A stretch of DNA of 64,000 nucleotides, from NCBI GenBank assembly GCA_937885015.1, contig CALAAS010000004.1, positions 1 to 64,000 of the forward strand, in the 5' to 3' direction. A program made the position numbers and the translations under genes. Under the pieces are notes generated by a model, which was given only the letters and a program-made list of their open reading frames with translations, ran no database searches and had not been told where the DNA came from. The stretch is from an uncultured Clostridium sp. (GTDB taxonomy: Bacteria; Bacillota; Clostridia; Lachnospirales; Lachnospiraceae). Shown here piece after piece: positions 14,171-22,929 of the stretch (within the stretch, counting starts at the first letter, position 1; every line of letters starts with the position of its first letter).

Positions 14171-14899
14171 GTGTATCAGCTGTCAGCGGCGGAGTGGGGA
14201 AGATACCTGGCCCAGGGGGCAGCAGCCTGTGGGATTACGGCTTATGTGTTTTATCGGTCTGTGTCAGCATTTTTTCTTCTGCTTCCGTTCGGGTTGGTGT
14301 GGCCGCTTGTCCGAAGAAAAAAATTATGCGCGGAGAGGCGGGAGGAGCTAAGAAGGCAGTTTCGGGAGGCGATCCAGATCTTAGCTTCCGGCCTGGCGGC
14401 CGGATATTCGGTGGAAAATGCGTTTTCAGCCAGCGTGAAAGATTTGGAGGAGATGTACGGAAAAAATGGGATGATTACCCGAGAGTTTTCCTATATTGCT
14501 CATCAGCTGACTATGAATCGAACGGTGGAAACACTATTGCTGTCTTTTGCGAAGAGAAGCGGTTTGGAAGAGGTGAAAAATTTTTCTGTGATTTTTGCAG
14601 TATCAAAACGGAGCCGCGGAGAATTGGTTTCTGTAGTTAATCACGTAGTTCATGTGATTTCTGACCGGATTCAGGTAAGGGAGGAGATTGCCACCATGAC
14701 GGCAGAAAAAAGATTTGAACAGAAAATTATGAATTTGATGCCATTTTTTATTGTATTTTATGTGGATGTTACGTCTCCTGGTTTTTTCGAGCCAATGTAC
14801 AGAACAGTGGCAGGCCGGGTGGTTATGACTGCCTGTCTGGGGATGTATCTGGCAGCATGTGTGATTTCGCAGCGGATTCTTCAGATTGAAGCCGGATAG
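14171..14899 (+). CDS. tadB: Tad pilus platform protein TadB
   Basis: A type II secretion F-domain protein, the inner-membrane platform of the Tad pilus. Two N-terminal membrane segments are followed by the cytoplasmic helical domain (REAIQILASGLAAGYSVENAFSASVKDLEEMYG, then FSVIFAVSKRSRGELVSVVNHV) and two C-terminal membrane segments separated by IVFYVDVTSPGFFEPMY. The start is uncertain: GTG at 14171 gives a normal-length protein, but no clear ribosome-binding site precedes it, and translation may be coupled to the cpaF stop at 14163. The prophage now separates this gene from its original promoter. Confidence 0.88.
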   Translation: MYQLSAAEWGRYLAQGAAACGITAYVFYRSVSAFFLLLPFGLVWPLVRRKKLCAERREELRRQFREAIQILASGLAAGYSVENAFSASVKDLEEMYGKNGMITREFSYIAHQLTMNRTVETLLLSFAKRSGLEEVKNFSVIFAVSKRSRGELVSVVNHVVHVISDRIQVREEIATMTAEKRFEQKIMNLMPFFIVFYVDVTSPGFFEPMYRTVAGRVVMTACLGMYLAACVISQRILQIEAG

Positions 14900-14935
14900 A
14901 AAATGCAGGGGTGCGGAGAAAGGCGGGAACGTCGA

Positions 14936-16147
14936 ATGGTGGATAAGAGGCAGGTACTGTGTGTGGCGTTGGGGATTGCTGCGGCGGTAATTGGATTTTT
15001 TGTGGATAATCCGCCTGGAAATGGAAACAGCCAAATGCGTTTGGAGCGTTTTTCATACGGAGGAGGCGATCGATGCGAGGCGGTACGGGTACAGGGACTT
15101 TTTGAGGAGGAGGTTTTGCTGGAAATTTCAGTGAGGGAACGTCAGTATGGAGATCAGGAGGCAGAGCTGGCTTTTGAGGAAGCGGTGCGGGAACTGGAAC
15201 AGATTGTCCCGGGCGAAAATCCCTCTTTGTTAGAAGTTCGGACTCCGTTGGTACTTCCCACATATCTGGAGAAGTGGGGAATGTCCGTGCGGTGGGAGAT
15301 GGAGGATGACTGGATTCGGGGGGATGGGACGCTGGAGCAGGAGACATGTCCGGAGGAGGGAGCAAAAACTGTTTTGCGGGCGGTATTGCAGGCTGGAAAT
15401 TACAGCAAGGAGCACACGTTTCCGGTAACGGTTTTCCCGGTCTTACGGACTCCCCAGGAAGAGAAGACGGAAGGGTTTCTGCGAATGCTGCGTCAGATGG
15501 ATGAAAGGCAGAGCACCGGGGCGGCTCTGATTCTGCCGGATGAGTATGAGGGAAAGAAGCTACGCTATCGGGCAGGTGGAGACAGAACATATCTATTTCT
15601 TCCTTTTTTAGGCGTGATGGCCGCTGGATTGATTCCGCTTCTGGAGCGTCAGAAGGAGCAGGAAAGAAAAAAAGTCAGAGAGAGGCAGCTGACGGAGGAT
15701 TATCCGGAAATCGTATCAAAACTGGCAGTATTTTCAGGAGCCGGGCTACCAGTGCGAAAAGCCTGGGAGCGGATTGTGATGGAATATGAAGAGGGTTGTG
15801 AGAGCGGAAAGGGGCCGCGCGCGGCATATCAGGAGATGGCGGCGGCGTATCATCGAATGCAGCGGGGGGTGCCGGAGCTGCATGTATATGCAGAGTTTGG
15901 CAATAACTGTCATTTTCGTCTGTACCGGAGACTATCCAATTTATTGGAACAGAACATCCGAAATGGATCGACGGGACTTCGGGAGGCGTTGGAAACAGAA
16001 ATGGAGGCAGCTTTTGAGCAACAAAAAGCATTGGCGCGGAGAAAGGGAGAGGAGGCATCTACTAAGCTGCTGCTGCCGTTGTTTTTGATGTTAATGATCG
16101 TTGTGGTTATGGTGTCAGTGCCTGCTTTTCTGGCCTTTGGACTGTAG
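14936..16147 (+). CDS. tadC: TadC-like pilus platform protein with large outer segment
   Basis: A 403-residue protein. After an N-terminal membrane segment (LCVALGIAAAVIGFFV) there is a hydrophilic stretch of about 190 residues, probably outside the membrane, then a second membrane segment (LFLPFLGVMAAGLIPLL), a cytoplasmic F domain (EDYPEIVSKLAVFSGAGLPVRKAWERIV; SNLLEQNIRNGSTGLREALETE) and a last segment (LLLPLFLMLMIVVVMVSVPAFLAF). TadC partners TadB in the pilus platform. The large outer segment is not in classical TadC. ATG 14936 is preferred to ATG 14903 because of GAAAGGCGGG upstream. Confidence 0.82.
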   Translation: MVDKRQVLCVALGIAAAVIGFFVDNPPGNGNSQMRLERFSYGGGDRCEAVRVQGLFEEEVLLEISVRERQYGDQEAELAFEEAVRELEQIVPGENPSLLEVRTPLVLPTYLEKWGMSVRWEMEDDWIRGDGTLEQETCPEEGAKTVLRAVLQAGNYSKEHTFPVTVFPVLRTPQEEKTEGFLRMLRQMDERQSTGAALILPDEYEGKKLRYRAGGDRTYLFLPFLGVMAAGLIPLLERQKEQERKKVRERQLTEDYPEIVSKLAVFSGAGLPVRKAWERIVMEYEEGCESGKGPRAAYQEMAAAYHRMQRGVPELHVYAEFGNNCHFRLYRRLSNLLEQNIRNGSTGLREALETEMEAAFEQQKALARRKGEEASTKLLLPLFLMLMIVVVMVSVPAFLAFGL

Positions 16148-16181
16148 GAATGGAGATGGCAGGTACAGAAAGGAGAAGAGG

Positions 16182-16424
16182 ATGGGAAAAAATAGGACAA
16201 TGGGAGAGGATAAAAGAATGGGAAAGGAGTTGGGGATGAGAATGAAGCGAGTATGGCAGGAAGTTCAGAGTTTCTGGAGGGATGAGGATGGCGTTGGAGT
16301 AATTGAGATTGTGCTGATTTTGGTGGTTCTGATCGGTCTGGTAATTATTTTCAAAAAACAGATCAATACGCTGCTGGAAAATATTTTCAAGCAGATTAAC
16401 AGTAAGTCGAAGGAAGTATACTAG
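16182..16424 (+). CDS. Flp1-like type IVb pilin
   Basis: An 80-residue prepilin-like protein. A basic N-terminal leader is followed by DEDGVGVIEIVLILVVLIGLVIIFKKQI: the Gly before VIEIV is the likely peptidase cleavage point, with the Glu at mature position +5 or nearby and one hydrophobic helix. Small Flp1-type proteins form the pilus shaft in Gram-positive Tad loci. It stands between TadC and a DUF5702 gene with an AGGAGAAGAGG site upstream. The peptidase that would process it is at 19367. Confidence 0.85.
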   Translation: MGKNRTMGEDKRMGKELGMRMKRVWQEVQSFWRDEDGVGVIEIVLILVVLIGLVIIFKKQINTLLENIFKQINSKSKEVY

Positions 16425-16450
16425 GGCGGAACGGCCAGGGAGGACACGCA

Positions 16451-18337
16451 ATGAACGGCAGTATTACCGTTTTTTTAAGTCTGATTTTAACATGTATCTG
16501 CGCCCTGATGGGAGGACTGTTTGAATCGGCCAGGCTGGCGGGCTGTGGCTGGTATGTACAGATGGCACTGAATTCATCAGTGGATTCCCTGATGAGCTGC
16601 TATCACCGGGAGGTCTGGGAAAAATATCGGATTTTTCTTTTGGAATGTGAAAATCGGGAGATTCTGGAGAGGGAGATGGAACCGTATTTTAGCTTGTACC
16701 TGGAAGAGGCACCGATTTACCCACTGAAGGAGGCCGCGATACAGGTTGCGGAGACAGCGGCCATTACAGATGAAAATGGAGCATATTTTGAGCAGGAGAT
16801 TCTGGACTACATGCGGGTGGGAGTCTGGACAATTGAAAAGAATCCGGAGGTTTTGGAGGCAATGGCCGATGGTTGCCGGGAGGCAATCTGTTTTCAAGAA
16901 GTGGCAGAACAGTATCAGGAGAATGGACGAAAAGTGCTGCGCCTGGAAGAGACGATTCAGGATATTGGGAACTGCCTGAACCGGCAAAAGGAATACCTAC
17001 AGGCCGGAAATGAGGAATTAAAGGACTGTGACGGCGCAGGCTTTTTGAAAGAGGCAGAACGTCTCTGCAGAGAGCTGGACCGGATTCCAAGACTTGTGGA
17101 AACATATAAACGGCAGGCTGCATGTCTGGATAGGGAGCTGGAAATCTCTGAGGGAGATGTGCAGAGGAATCGTCCGGAGATGAAGGCTGGAACCTGGGGG
17201 ATTTTGCGGGAAGAGGCAGAGGGATACCGTTCCTATATTGATGCACAGGGACAGAGATATCAGGAGATTACATTGGTGCAGGAAACGGCAGCGACAAACC
17301 GAAGAACGATGGAAGAGGCGATTCAGGAAGCGAAAACAGTACAGGAGTACCTGGATGAATGGGAGGGGGATGAGGAGGAGGAACCGGACGAAGAGGCGCT
17401 ATGGGGGCAGGTTCTGCGGATTACTGCCCGGTTTCAGGAAGATGAACGGTTTCAGACGCCGGGGATTCGCGATAAACAGAAAATGAATGTGTTGGAAGCT
17501 CTAAGCCGCCTGATGGGAACAGATTTGCTTTCCTTTTGTGTTCCGGATGGTATGGCAGTTTCGGGAGAAGTGCTTGTGATGGATGATTTTCCGTCAGTGG
17601 TATGTGGTGTCCATTCCGATATAAACGGCGAAAAACGGGAAAACCTGCTGAAAAAGGGGGTGGATCGAGCGCTTCTGAACGAATATGCGGCACAGTATTT
17701 TCCGAACTTCAGAACAGAGGGGACACGGGAATTCTCCTATGAACAGGAATATTTGCTTCAGGGAAAGGCGTCGGATCGGGAAAACCTGAAACATACAGTG
17801 AACCAGCTGGTCGCGGTAAGAGAGGGGTTAAATTTGATTGCGCTGTTTGGTGATGCGGAAAAGCGCAGTCAGGCCGAAGGACTGGCATTGGCGGTTACCG
17901 GAGCGGGGGGAGTTTCCGTGCTTTCCCGGGTGGTTGCATTTTTTATCATGACAGTCTGGGCGTTTGCAGAGGCGGTGGAAGATGTCCGAACTCTTCTGGC
18001 TGGCGGAATGGTTTCCTGGGTAAAAGAAGGGGATAACTGGAAGGTTTCGCTGATGGGTCTGGCGGAGGCTGGTGCCTCCATATGGACTGGGCAGACAGCA
18101 GAGGACCAGCCGGGGAAGGTAAAAGAGGGTTTGGACTATCAGGCATGGTTAAAGCTGCTTTTCCTGATCAGAGGGAAACAGCTTCTATGCTACAGAATGA
18201 TGGACATGATTCAACATAATATCAGCCAGGAACAGCCAGGTTTTCGGATGCAGAAAGGACTGTTTATGGTCAGCGCACAGGGCACCGCCAGAGGATCCCT
18301 GCTCCCTGTAAAGAGGGAGCGGAGGAAGGAGTACTAA
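16451..18337 (+). CDS. DUF5702 protein of the Tad locus
   Basis: A 628-residue protein that starts with a pseudopilin-like segment (NGSITVFLSLILTCICALMGGLFESARL) and continues with a long, Glu-rich, helical exported region with coiled-coil potential (residues 150-330). A further hydrophobic stretch occurs near 490-520 (VTGAGGVSVLSRVVAFFIMTVWAFAEAV). This layout matches DUF5702 proteins, which occur in clostridial Tad loci; their role is unknown, perhaps a large minor pilin or surface adhesin. It has a GGGAGG site. Confidence 0.82.
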   Translation: MNGSITVFLSLILTCICALMGGLFESARLAGCGWYVQMALNSSVDSLMSCYHREVWEKYRIFLLECENREILEREMEPYFSLYLEEAPIYPLKEAAIQVAETAAITDENGAYFEQEILDYMRVGVWTIEKNPEVLEAMADGCREAICFQEVAEQYQENGRKVLRLEETIQDIGNCLNRQKEYLQAGNEELKDCDGAGFLKEAERLCRELDRIPRLVETYKRQAACLDRELEISEGDVQRNRPEMKAGTWGILREEAEGYRSYIDAQGQRYQEITLVQETAATNRRTMEEAIQEAKTVQEYLDEWEGDEEEEPDEEALWGQVLRITARFQEDERFQTPGIRDKQKMNVLEALSRLMGTDLLSFCVPDGMAVSGEVLVMDDFPSVVCGVHSDINGEKRENLLKKGVDRALLNEYAAQYFPNFRTEGTREFSYEQEYLLQGKASDRENLKHTVNQLVAVREGLNLIALFGDAEKRSQAEGLALAVTGAGGVSVLSRVVAFFIMTVWAFAEAVEDVRTLLAGGMVSWVKEGDNWKVSLMGLAEAGASIWTGQTAEDQPGKVKEGLDYQAWLKLLFLIRGKQLLCYRMMDMIQHNISQEQPGFRMQKGLFMVSAQGTARGSLLPVKRERRKEY

Positions 18338-18557
18338 CCTTTTTTCAACCATAGATGCTCTGCAAAAAAATGAGAGGCAGACGCCAGTCTCCTGCTCCGG
18401 AAAAAATGTGCCTCTCCAAGTACATAAAAAGCCACACAATAATAATCTATAGAATAAAATGCATAGAGTTTGCCCCATAGAAGGCAGGATAGCAAAAATT
18501 CGGAACAGGAGGCTGCCGTTTGCTTCTCAGTAAGAGAGGGAAGAGGAGGACACGGCT
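18338..18557 (+). other. Gap inside the tad operon
   Basis: 220 bp without a gene. It contains an 8-bp inverted repeat (GAGAGGCA at 18372-18379, TGCCTCTC at 18409-18416) with a 29-nt loop, which could attenuate or process the transcript. No clear promoter is seen. Confidence 0.4.
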
Positions 18558-19370
18558 TTGTTTGTGAAAAGAAAAAGACAGTTTTTTCTGGGGAGTCTAA
18601 CTGTGGAGGCGGCTCTCAGTGTGACAGTATTTTTATTTACCGTTATTTTTTTGTCAGTTCCCATGGAGCTGATTGATACTCAACGGAAGGTGCAGACGGT
18701 ATTGGAGGCGGTGGCACGGGAGCTCAGCTGGCAGGTCTACAGGCAATATTCGGAAAAAGAAGAAGGTGGGGAAGAAACCGTTGGAAAAGGGCTTTTGACG
18801 GAGGCAGGTCTGCAGCTGTATCTGCAGGAGAGGATTCGGAAAGTTGGGGGAAGAAAGATTCAGGATGTGAGCTGTTTTGGGAGCCGGATTACAGAGGACG
18901 GAGAATGGATCGATTTGAAGGCCAGGTATCGGCTGAAGCTTCCATTTCCAGTTTTTTCTCTGGAAAGCGTGGCACTTTCGTCCAGAAGTCGCAGGCGGGG
19001 CTGGATCGGAAGTGAGGGCGGGCGGCTTTTAGAGAAGAGAGTGGATGGGGATGGACTGATGTATGTCTATGTTGGGAAAAACAGTACCCGTTATCACCGC
19101 ACACCGGACTGTCACTATATATCGAATCAGATTTCGGCGGTTTCCCTGGAGGAGGCAAAAACGCGGCGGAATGTGGAAGGAAAAACCTATAAGTCATGTC
19201 ACGTCTGTGGCGAGCTGGCACAGCAGGGAGGTGTGGCATATTTGCTTCCCGGGGGCGAGTACTACCATGGAAGAAATGATTGTTCGTCACTGGCCTGCTA
19301 TGTGCGGAAAGTTCCGCTGTCTGAGGTGAAATATCTGGGGCCATGTTCGTATTGCGGAGGGGAAGGATGA
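18558..19370 (+). CDS. TadE-like pseudopilin with C-terminal cysteine-rich domain
   Basis: A 270-residue protein. The N-terminus has a prepilin-like signal (GSLTVEAALSVTVFLFTVIFLSVP). Residues 170-270 form a separate domain with two similar halves: YHRTPDCHYIS with CHVCGE, and YHGRNDCSSLACY with CSYCGG. These Cys and His sets look like two small metal-binding modules of the kind found after nuclease or surface proteins. The start is TTG, 8 bases after GAGGAGG. It presumably sits at the pilus tip or base outside the cell. Confidence 0.8.
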   Translation: MFVKRKRQFFLGSLTVEAALSVTVFLFTVIFLSVPMELIDTQRKVQTVLEAVARELSWQVYRQYSEKEEGGEETVGKGLLTEAGLQLYLQERIRKVGGRKIQDVSCFGSRITEDGEWIDLKARYRLKLPFPVFSLESVALSSRSRRRGWIGSEGGRLLEKRVDGDGLMYVYVGKNSTRYHRTPDCHYISNQISAVSLEEAKTRRNVEGKTYKSCHVCGELAQQGGVAYLLPGGEYYHGRNDCSSLACYVRKVPLSEVKYLGPCSYCGGEG

Positions 19371-19831
19371 GGGAGTATATATTTTCGGCATTTTTGTTGA
19401 TGGCCGCCTGGCAGGATGGGAGAAGCCGCCAGATATCAGTAAGATTGTTAGGGCTGTTCTGGTTTGTAGGGGTGATGCTTTGTGTAAAAAAGTGTGGCGA
19501 GATATGGCAGCAAGGAGAGCTTTCGGTCTGGATTTTGATGCCGATTCTGGCAGCTGCTCTGCCGGGGCTGATTCTTCTTTTTCTGTCCCAAATCACAGGT
19601 GGAGAGGTCGGAGAGGGAGATGGAGTTTTCTTTCTGGGCGCTGCCTTTTTTCTGGATTGGGAGGAATGTATGCTGCTGTTTGCGGGGGGATTGTTGTGCG
19701 GAAGTGCGATGGGAATCGGGTTGATTTTGTGGGGGAAAATAAAAAGAAAGAACGTGAGAAGGATGCGTCTTCCCTTTCTGCTGTGTCTTCTGCCAGCGTG
19801 GGTCTTTTTGCTGGCGGGCGGATCAGGATGA
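19367..19831 (+). CDS. Prepilin peptidase (TadV/CpaA-like, A24 family)
   Basis: A 154-residue, very hydrophobic membrane protein with the two aspartates of A24 peptidases: DGRSRQI (Asp17) and GEGDG (Asp85). It lacks the N-terminal methylase domain, as usual for Tad-type peptidases. It would cleave the pilin and TadE-like proteins of this locus. Its ATG overlaps the TGA stop of the preceding gene, and its own stop overlaps the next start, showing coupled translation. Confidence 0.9.
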   Translation: MREYIFSAFLLMAAWQDGRSRQISVRLLGLFWFVGVMLCVKKCGEIWQQGELSVWILMPILAAALPGLILLFLSQITGGEVGEGDGVFFLGAAFFLDWEECMLLFAGGLLCGSAMGIGLILWGKIKRKNVRRMRLPFLLCLLPAWVFLLAGGSG

Positions 19832-20226
19832 GAAGGAGGTCGGAAGGAAAACTGGAAGGGAGCTATACTGTGGAGGCTTCTCTGGTAATGGCAATTATTC
19901 TTTTTTTTCTGGCAGCTTTGCTGCAGGGAATGTTTCTGGTTCATGGTCGCGTGGTGGGGCGATTTGTATTGCAGGATGCACTGGAGCGTAGCATGTGCCT
20001 GGAAGAAAGTGAAGAGCGGGAGGGAAATTTGACAGCCGAAAAAGTAGAGCAGCAGGCGGCGGAGCGCCTTCGAGGCTTTTTTTGGTGCGGGAATGCAGAG
20101 ATCAGGCTAAATTGTCACGGAGTATGTTGGGACGGCACGGTTGACACTGGAGTTGAGACGGAAATCGTGGTAACGGAATTTGATCCGGAGAAGCAGTTGC
20201 GGCTTTTGACGGCAATGGGTCTCTGA
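19828..20226 (+). CDS. TadE-like pseudopilin
   Basis: A 132-residue protein with a prepilin-type N-terminus (EGSYTVEASLVMAIILFFLAALLQGMFLVH) followed by a hydrophilic region. The GS-YTVEASL pattern matches the TadE-like minor pilin type. It overlaps the peptidase gene by four bases. The rest of the protein shows two cysteines but no known domain. It probably acts as a minor pilin in the same pilus. Confidence 0.82.
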   Translation: MRRRSEGKLEGSYTVEASLVMAIILFFLAALLQGMFLVHGRVVGRFVLQDALERSMCLEESEEREGNLTAEKVEQQAAERLRGFFWCGNAEIRLNCHGVCWDGTVDTGVETEIVVTEFDPEKQLRLLTAMGL

Positions 20227-20242
20227 ATCCGGGAGGGAAAAG

Positions 20243-21667
20243 GTGGAAGTTTATTATAGCAGGGAACTGAACCATAATTATATGATCATAAAAGCACCGG
20301 AGTCGGCGGGAGGCTACGAGTGCCGCATGCTTTCAGGCAATACGATAGAGGGACTTTTAAAATTTCGGGTAAGGCAGCTGGAGGAGGGGAGAGAATTCTG
20401 TTATGAAATTACGTCCAGGCAGCCTCTTAACCGGGTTTTAGAAAAACGGCGGATCAGTGGCGGGGAAATACGGGAACTTTTGACGGGAGTATCAGCGGTA
20501 ATCCAGCGGATCGAAGTGTTTCTTCTGCGGGAAGAACAGCTGCTTTTGGATCCGCAGTATATCTATGTGGATCCAGATCGTTTTTCCGTGGGTTTGTGTC
20601 TTCTTCCAGGCTATTCCGGGGACATTTCCCGCGCCTTGTCTGAGCTGCTTCAGTTTTTGCTTGAGCGTGCGGATCATCAGGAGAGGGAGGCTATAGTACT
20701 GGCATATAATCTATATCAGGCCAGTCTGAAAGAAAATTATGGGATTGCAGATTTAATGAAGAGTCTGGCTGGAACGGATCGGATTTTTTCGGATCATTTT
20801 TCATCGGAAATCGGTATAGAAGCGGAGGAAGAACCGGACAGTCAAAGAGCGGAACCTGTGTATGAAGAGGAAGAAGAACCCTTTTATTATGCAGAAGAAA
20901 ATGGAGATGGTACAAAGAAAAAGATGATGATGGTTTCTATGGCAGCAACAGCGCTGAAAAGCGCGGTGGCCGCGGCTGTAGCCTCTGCTGTTTTCTGGTA
21001 TCTGACAGGGAAATGGGGGATCATACTGGTAGCTTTTTTTGTCGCTGTCATGGTTGTTTCGATCGTCGTATTTTGGAGGAGGGAACAAAAAGGGGGTAAG
21101 GAGGGAGAAGAGGATGAACCCTATCTTGGAAGGAATACTTTGCAGGAGCCTCTGCGGGGAGCGTTTTCCAGGGAGATTTTGATGGGGCAGAAGGCAGGAC
21201 CAGGACAGAAATACCGGGAGTTGATGGAGCAGGACGAGTCTGAATGGGAGTTTTATCCAGATAGTGAAGCGCGTTATCGAAAAGAGAAACTGGAACAGGA
21301 GAGGGAACGGATGGACAGGGAAAAAGAAGAGGGGACGACGCTTCTTAGCTGTGGATCGATGCCGGTGGCCGTGGCGGTTCTGGAGCCGCTGGATCCGTCG
21401 GAAGAGCGAATTGAAATTTCTTATGTTCCATTTATAATTGGAAAAAATGGAGATCTTTCTGACCATTGCCTTTTGCGGCCGACAGTTAGCCGCCTTCATG
21501 CCAGAATTGATAAGCGGGAAGAGGTCTGCATTCTGACGGATTTAAATTCTACGAATGGGACTGCTGTAAATGGCTATATCCTTCAGTCAAACGAAACGGT
21601 AAGCCTGAAAAATGGAGATGAAATAAGTCTGGCAGATGTGAGGTTTCGTTTTTTTGAGTGGAAATAG
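20243..21667 (+). CDS. FHA-domain membrane protein (DUF6382 type)
   Basis: A 474-residue protein. Residues 1-180 resemble DUF6382 (YYSRELNHNYMIIKAP, then IYVDPDRFSVGLCLLPGY). Two adjacent membrane segments lie near residues 236-275. The C-terminal 100 residues are an FHA domain (IIGKNGDLSDHCLLRPTVSRLHARI, then LTDLNSTNGTAVNG), which binds phosphothreonine peptides. Such proteins end clostridial Tad loci and may link pilus assembly to Ser/Thr kinase signals. The start is GTG after GGGAGG. Confidence 0.85.
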   Translation: MEVYYSRELNHNYMIIKAPESAGGYECRMLSGNTIEGLLKFRVRQLEEGREFCYEITSRQPLNRVLEKRRISGGEIRELLTGVSAVIQRIEVFLLREEQLLLDPQYIYVDPDRFSVGLCLLPGYSGDISRALSELLQFLLERADHQEREAIVLAYNLYQASLKENYGIADLMKSLAGTDRIFSDHFSSEIGIEAEEEPDSQRAEPVYEEEEEPFYYAEENGDGTKKKMMMVSMAATALKSAVAAAVASAVFWYLTGKWGIILVAFFVAVMVVSIVVFWRREQKGGKEGEEDEPYLGRNTLQEPLRGAFSREILMGQKAGPGQKYRELMEQDESEWEFYPDSEARYRKEKLEQERERMDREKEEGTTLLSCGSMPVAVAVLEPLDPSEERIEISYVPFIIGKNGDLSDHCLLRPTVSRLHARIDKREEVCILTDLNSTNGTAVNGYILQSNETVSLKNGDEISLADVRFRFFEWK

Positions 21668-21780
21668 AATTATCTGAAAACTATATTTTGTGACAAAAAA
21701 CCAAGAAAAGATGTAAAAAACTTTATCGTTACATCAATTTAGTGTTTTTGCAAAAATAAATAGAAGAATGCCACATACTG

Positions 21781-21789
21781 TGATATAAT
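21781..21789 (+). promoter_or_regulatory. Extended -10 promoter before the rhomboid gene
   Basis: TGATATAAT provides TGN plus TATAAT, 73 bases before the rhomboid start. The -35 region at the correct distance is poor, so this would be an extended -10 promoter. Confidence 0.5.
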
Positions 21790-21861
21790 AGGAGCACTTG
21801 GCGAGGTAGTTGTGAGGCTGGTGCAAGTCATGCTGTGCATAGTGTAGTAAGGAAGTGTTGA

Positions 21862-22494
21862 ATGGGAAATGGTAGAAGAAAAGCGTATGTGAATATGGGA
21901 ATCCTGTTCCTGAATGTGGTGTACTTCCTTTACCTGGAGGTGGCGGGTTCTTCGATGGATACGCTGTTTATGATTGAGAATGGAGCCATGTATGTCCCTC
22001 TGATTCTGGAAGAAGGCCAGTACTATCGCTTGCTTACCTGCGTATTTATGCACTTTGGCGTTAATCATCTGTTTAATAATATGCTGGTGCTGTTTATTCT
22101 GGGAGATAACCTGGAAAGGGCATTGGGGCATGTCAGATATTTGTTTTTATATTTGCTCTGCGGCGTTGGGGCGAATCTGATTTCCATGTTTTTCGAGATA
22201 AGAACCCCTGGCTACTGGGTTGTGTCAGCCGGTGCGTCCGGCGCGATTTTCGGCGTAGTAGGCGGATTGATTTATGTAGTTGGCATTAACCGTGGGCGGT
22301 TGGAGGATTTAAACAGCTATCAGCTGGGAGCTCTGGCGCTGGTAACGCTTTATCACGGTTTTACCAGTACAGGAGTGGATAATGCGGCACATGTGGGAGG
22401 CCTTGTGATTGGTATTTTTCTGGGCGCTGTTCTTTACAGAAGGCCCGGTAAAAATAGAAAAGATACCCGAGGGTATAATACAAAGGAGTGGTAG
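21862..22494 (+). CDS. Rhomboid family intramembrane serine protease
   Basis: A 210-residue membrane protein with six probable membrane segments. The catalytic serine motif GASGAIFG (Ser126) and the histidine in DNAAHVGG (His177) are present, as is the HFGVNHLFNNM segment after the first loop. Rhomboids cut membrane proteins within the bilayer; the substrate is unknown. It is the first gene of a short rightward run with the HIT gene 3 bases downstream. Confidence 0.92.
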   Translation: MGNGRRKAYVNMGILFLNVVYFLYLEVAGSSMDTLFMIENGAMYVPLILEEGQYYRLLTCVFMHFGVNHLFNNMLVLFILGDNLERALGHVRYLFLYLLCGVGANLISMFFEIRTPGYWVVSAGASGAIFGVVGGLIYVVGINRGRLEDLNSYQLGALALVTLYHGFTSTGVDNAAHVGGLVIGIFLGAVLYRRPGKNRKDTRGYNTKEW

Positions 22495-22497
22495 ACG

Positions 22498-22920
22498 ATG
22501 GTAGACAAAGAATGTATTTTCTGTAAAATTGCCGGTGGGGAGATCCCGTCTGCAACGGTGTATGAAGATGATGATTTTCGGGTTATCCTGGACCTGGGGC
22601 CGGCATCCAGAGGACATGCGCTGATCCTGCCAAAAGAACACTATAAGGATCTGTGCGAGCTGGATGAGTCGATTGCAGCGAAGGTGCTGGTACTGGCCGG
22701 TAAGATCGGCACTGCCATGAAGCGTGTGCTGGGGTGCACCGGTTTTAATGTGGTTCAGAATAATGGCGAGGCGGCAGGGCAGACGGTGTTCCATTTTCAT
22801 GTTCATATTATTCCAAGATATGAAAATGGCCCGGAGATGGTAACCTGGAAACCGGGCAAGGCGGAACCGGAAGCACTGGCAGCGATTGCTGACAGTATAC
22901 GGAATGAACTGGTATTATAG
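22498..22920 (+). CDS. HIT family nucleotide hydrolase
   Basis: A 140-residue HIT protein. It has the CIFCKIAGGEIPS start and the His triad HFHVHIIPRY (His99, His101, His103). This family hydrolyses dinucleoside or adenylylated nucleoside phosphates (Hint-like). The length is normal. It overlaps no gene but follows the rhomboid by three bases and is followed by the sigma factor gene nine bases later. Confidence 0.93.
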   Translation: MVDKECIFCKIAGGEIPSATVYEDDDFRVILDLGPASRGHALILPKEHYKDLCELDESIAAKVLVLAGKIGTAMKRVLGCTGFNVVQNNGEAAGQTVFHFHVHIIPRYENGPEMVTWKPGKAEPEALAAIADSIRNELVL

Positions 22921-22929
22921 GAGAGAACC

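Noticed and set aside
14823..15590. A 255-codon leftward frame opposite tadC
   Set aside because: Pro/Ser/His-rich translation typical of the reverse complement of a GC-rich coding strand; no ribosome-binding site.
18889..19944. A 351-codon leftward frame opposite the TadE and peptidase genes
   Set aside because: It covers three overlapping rightward genes with clear motifs and has antisense-type composition.
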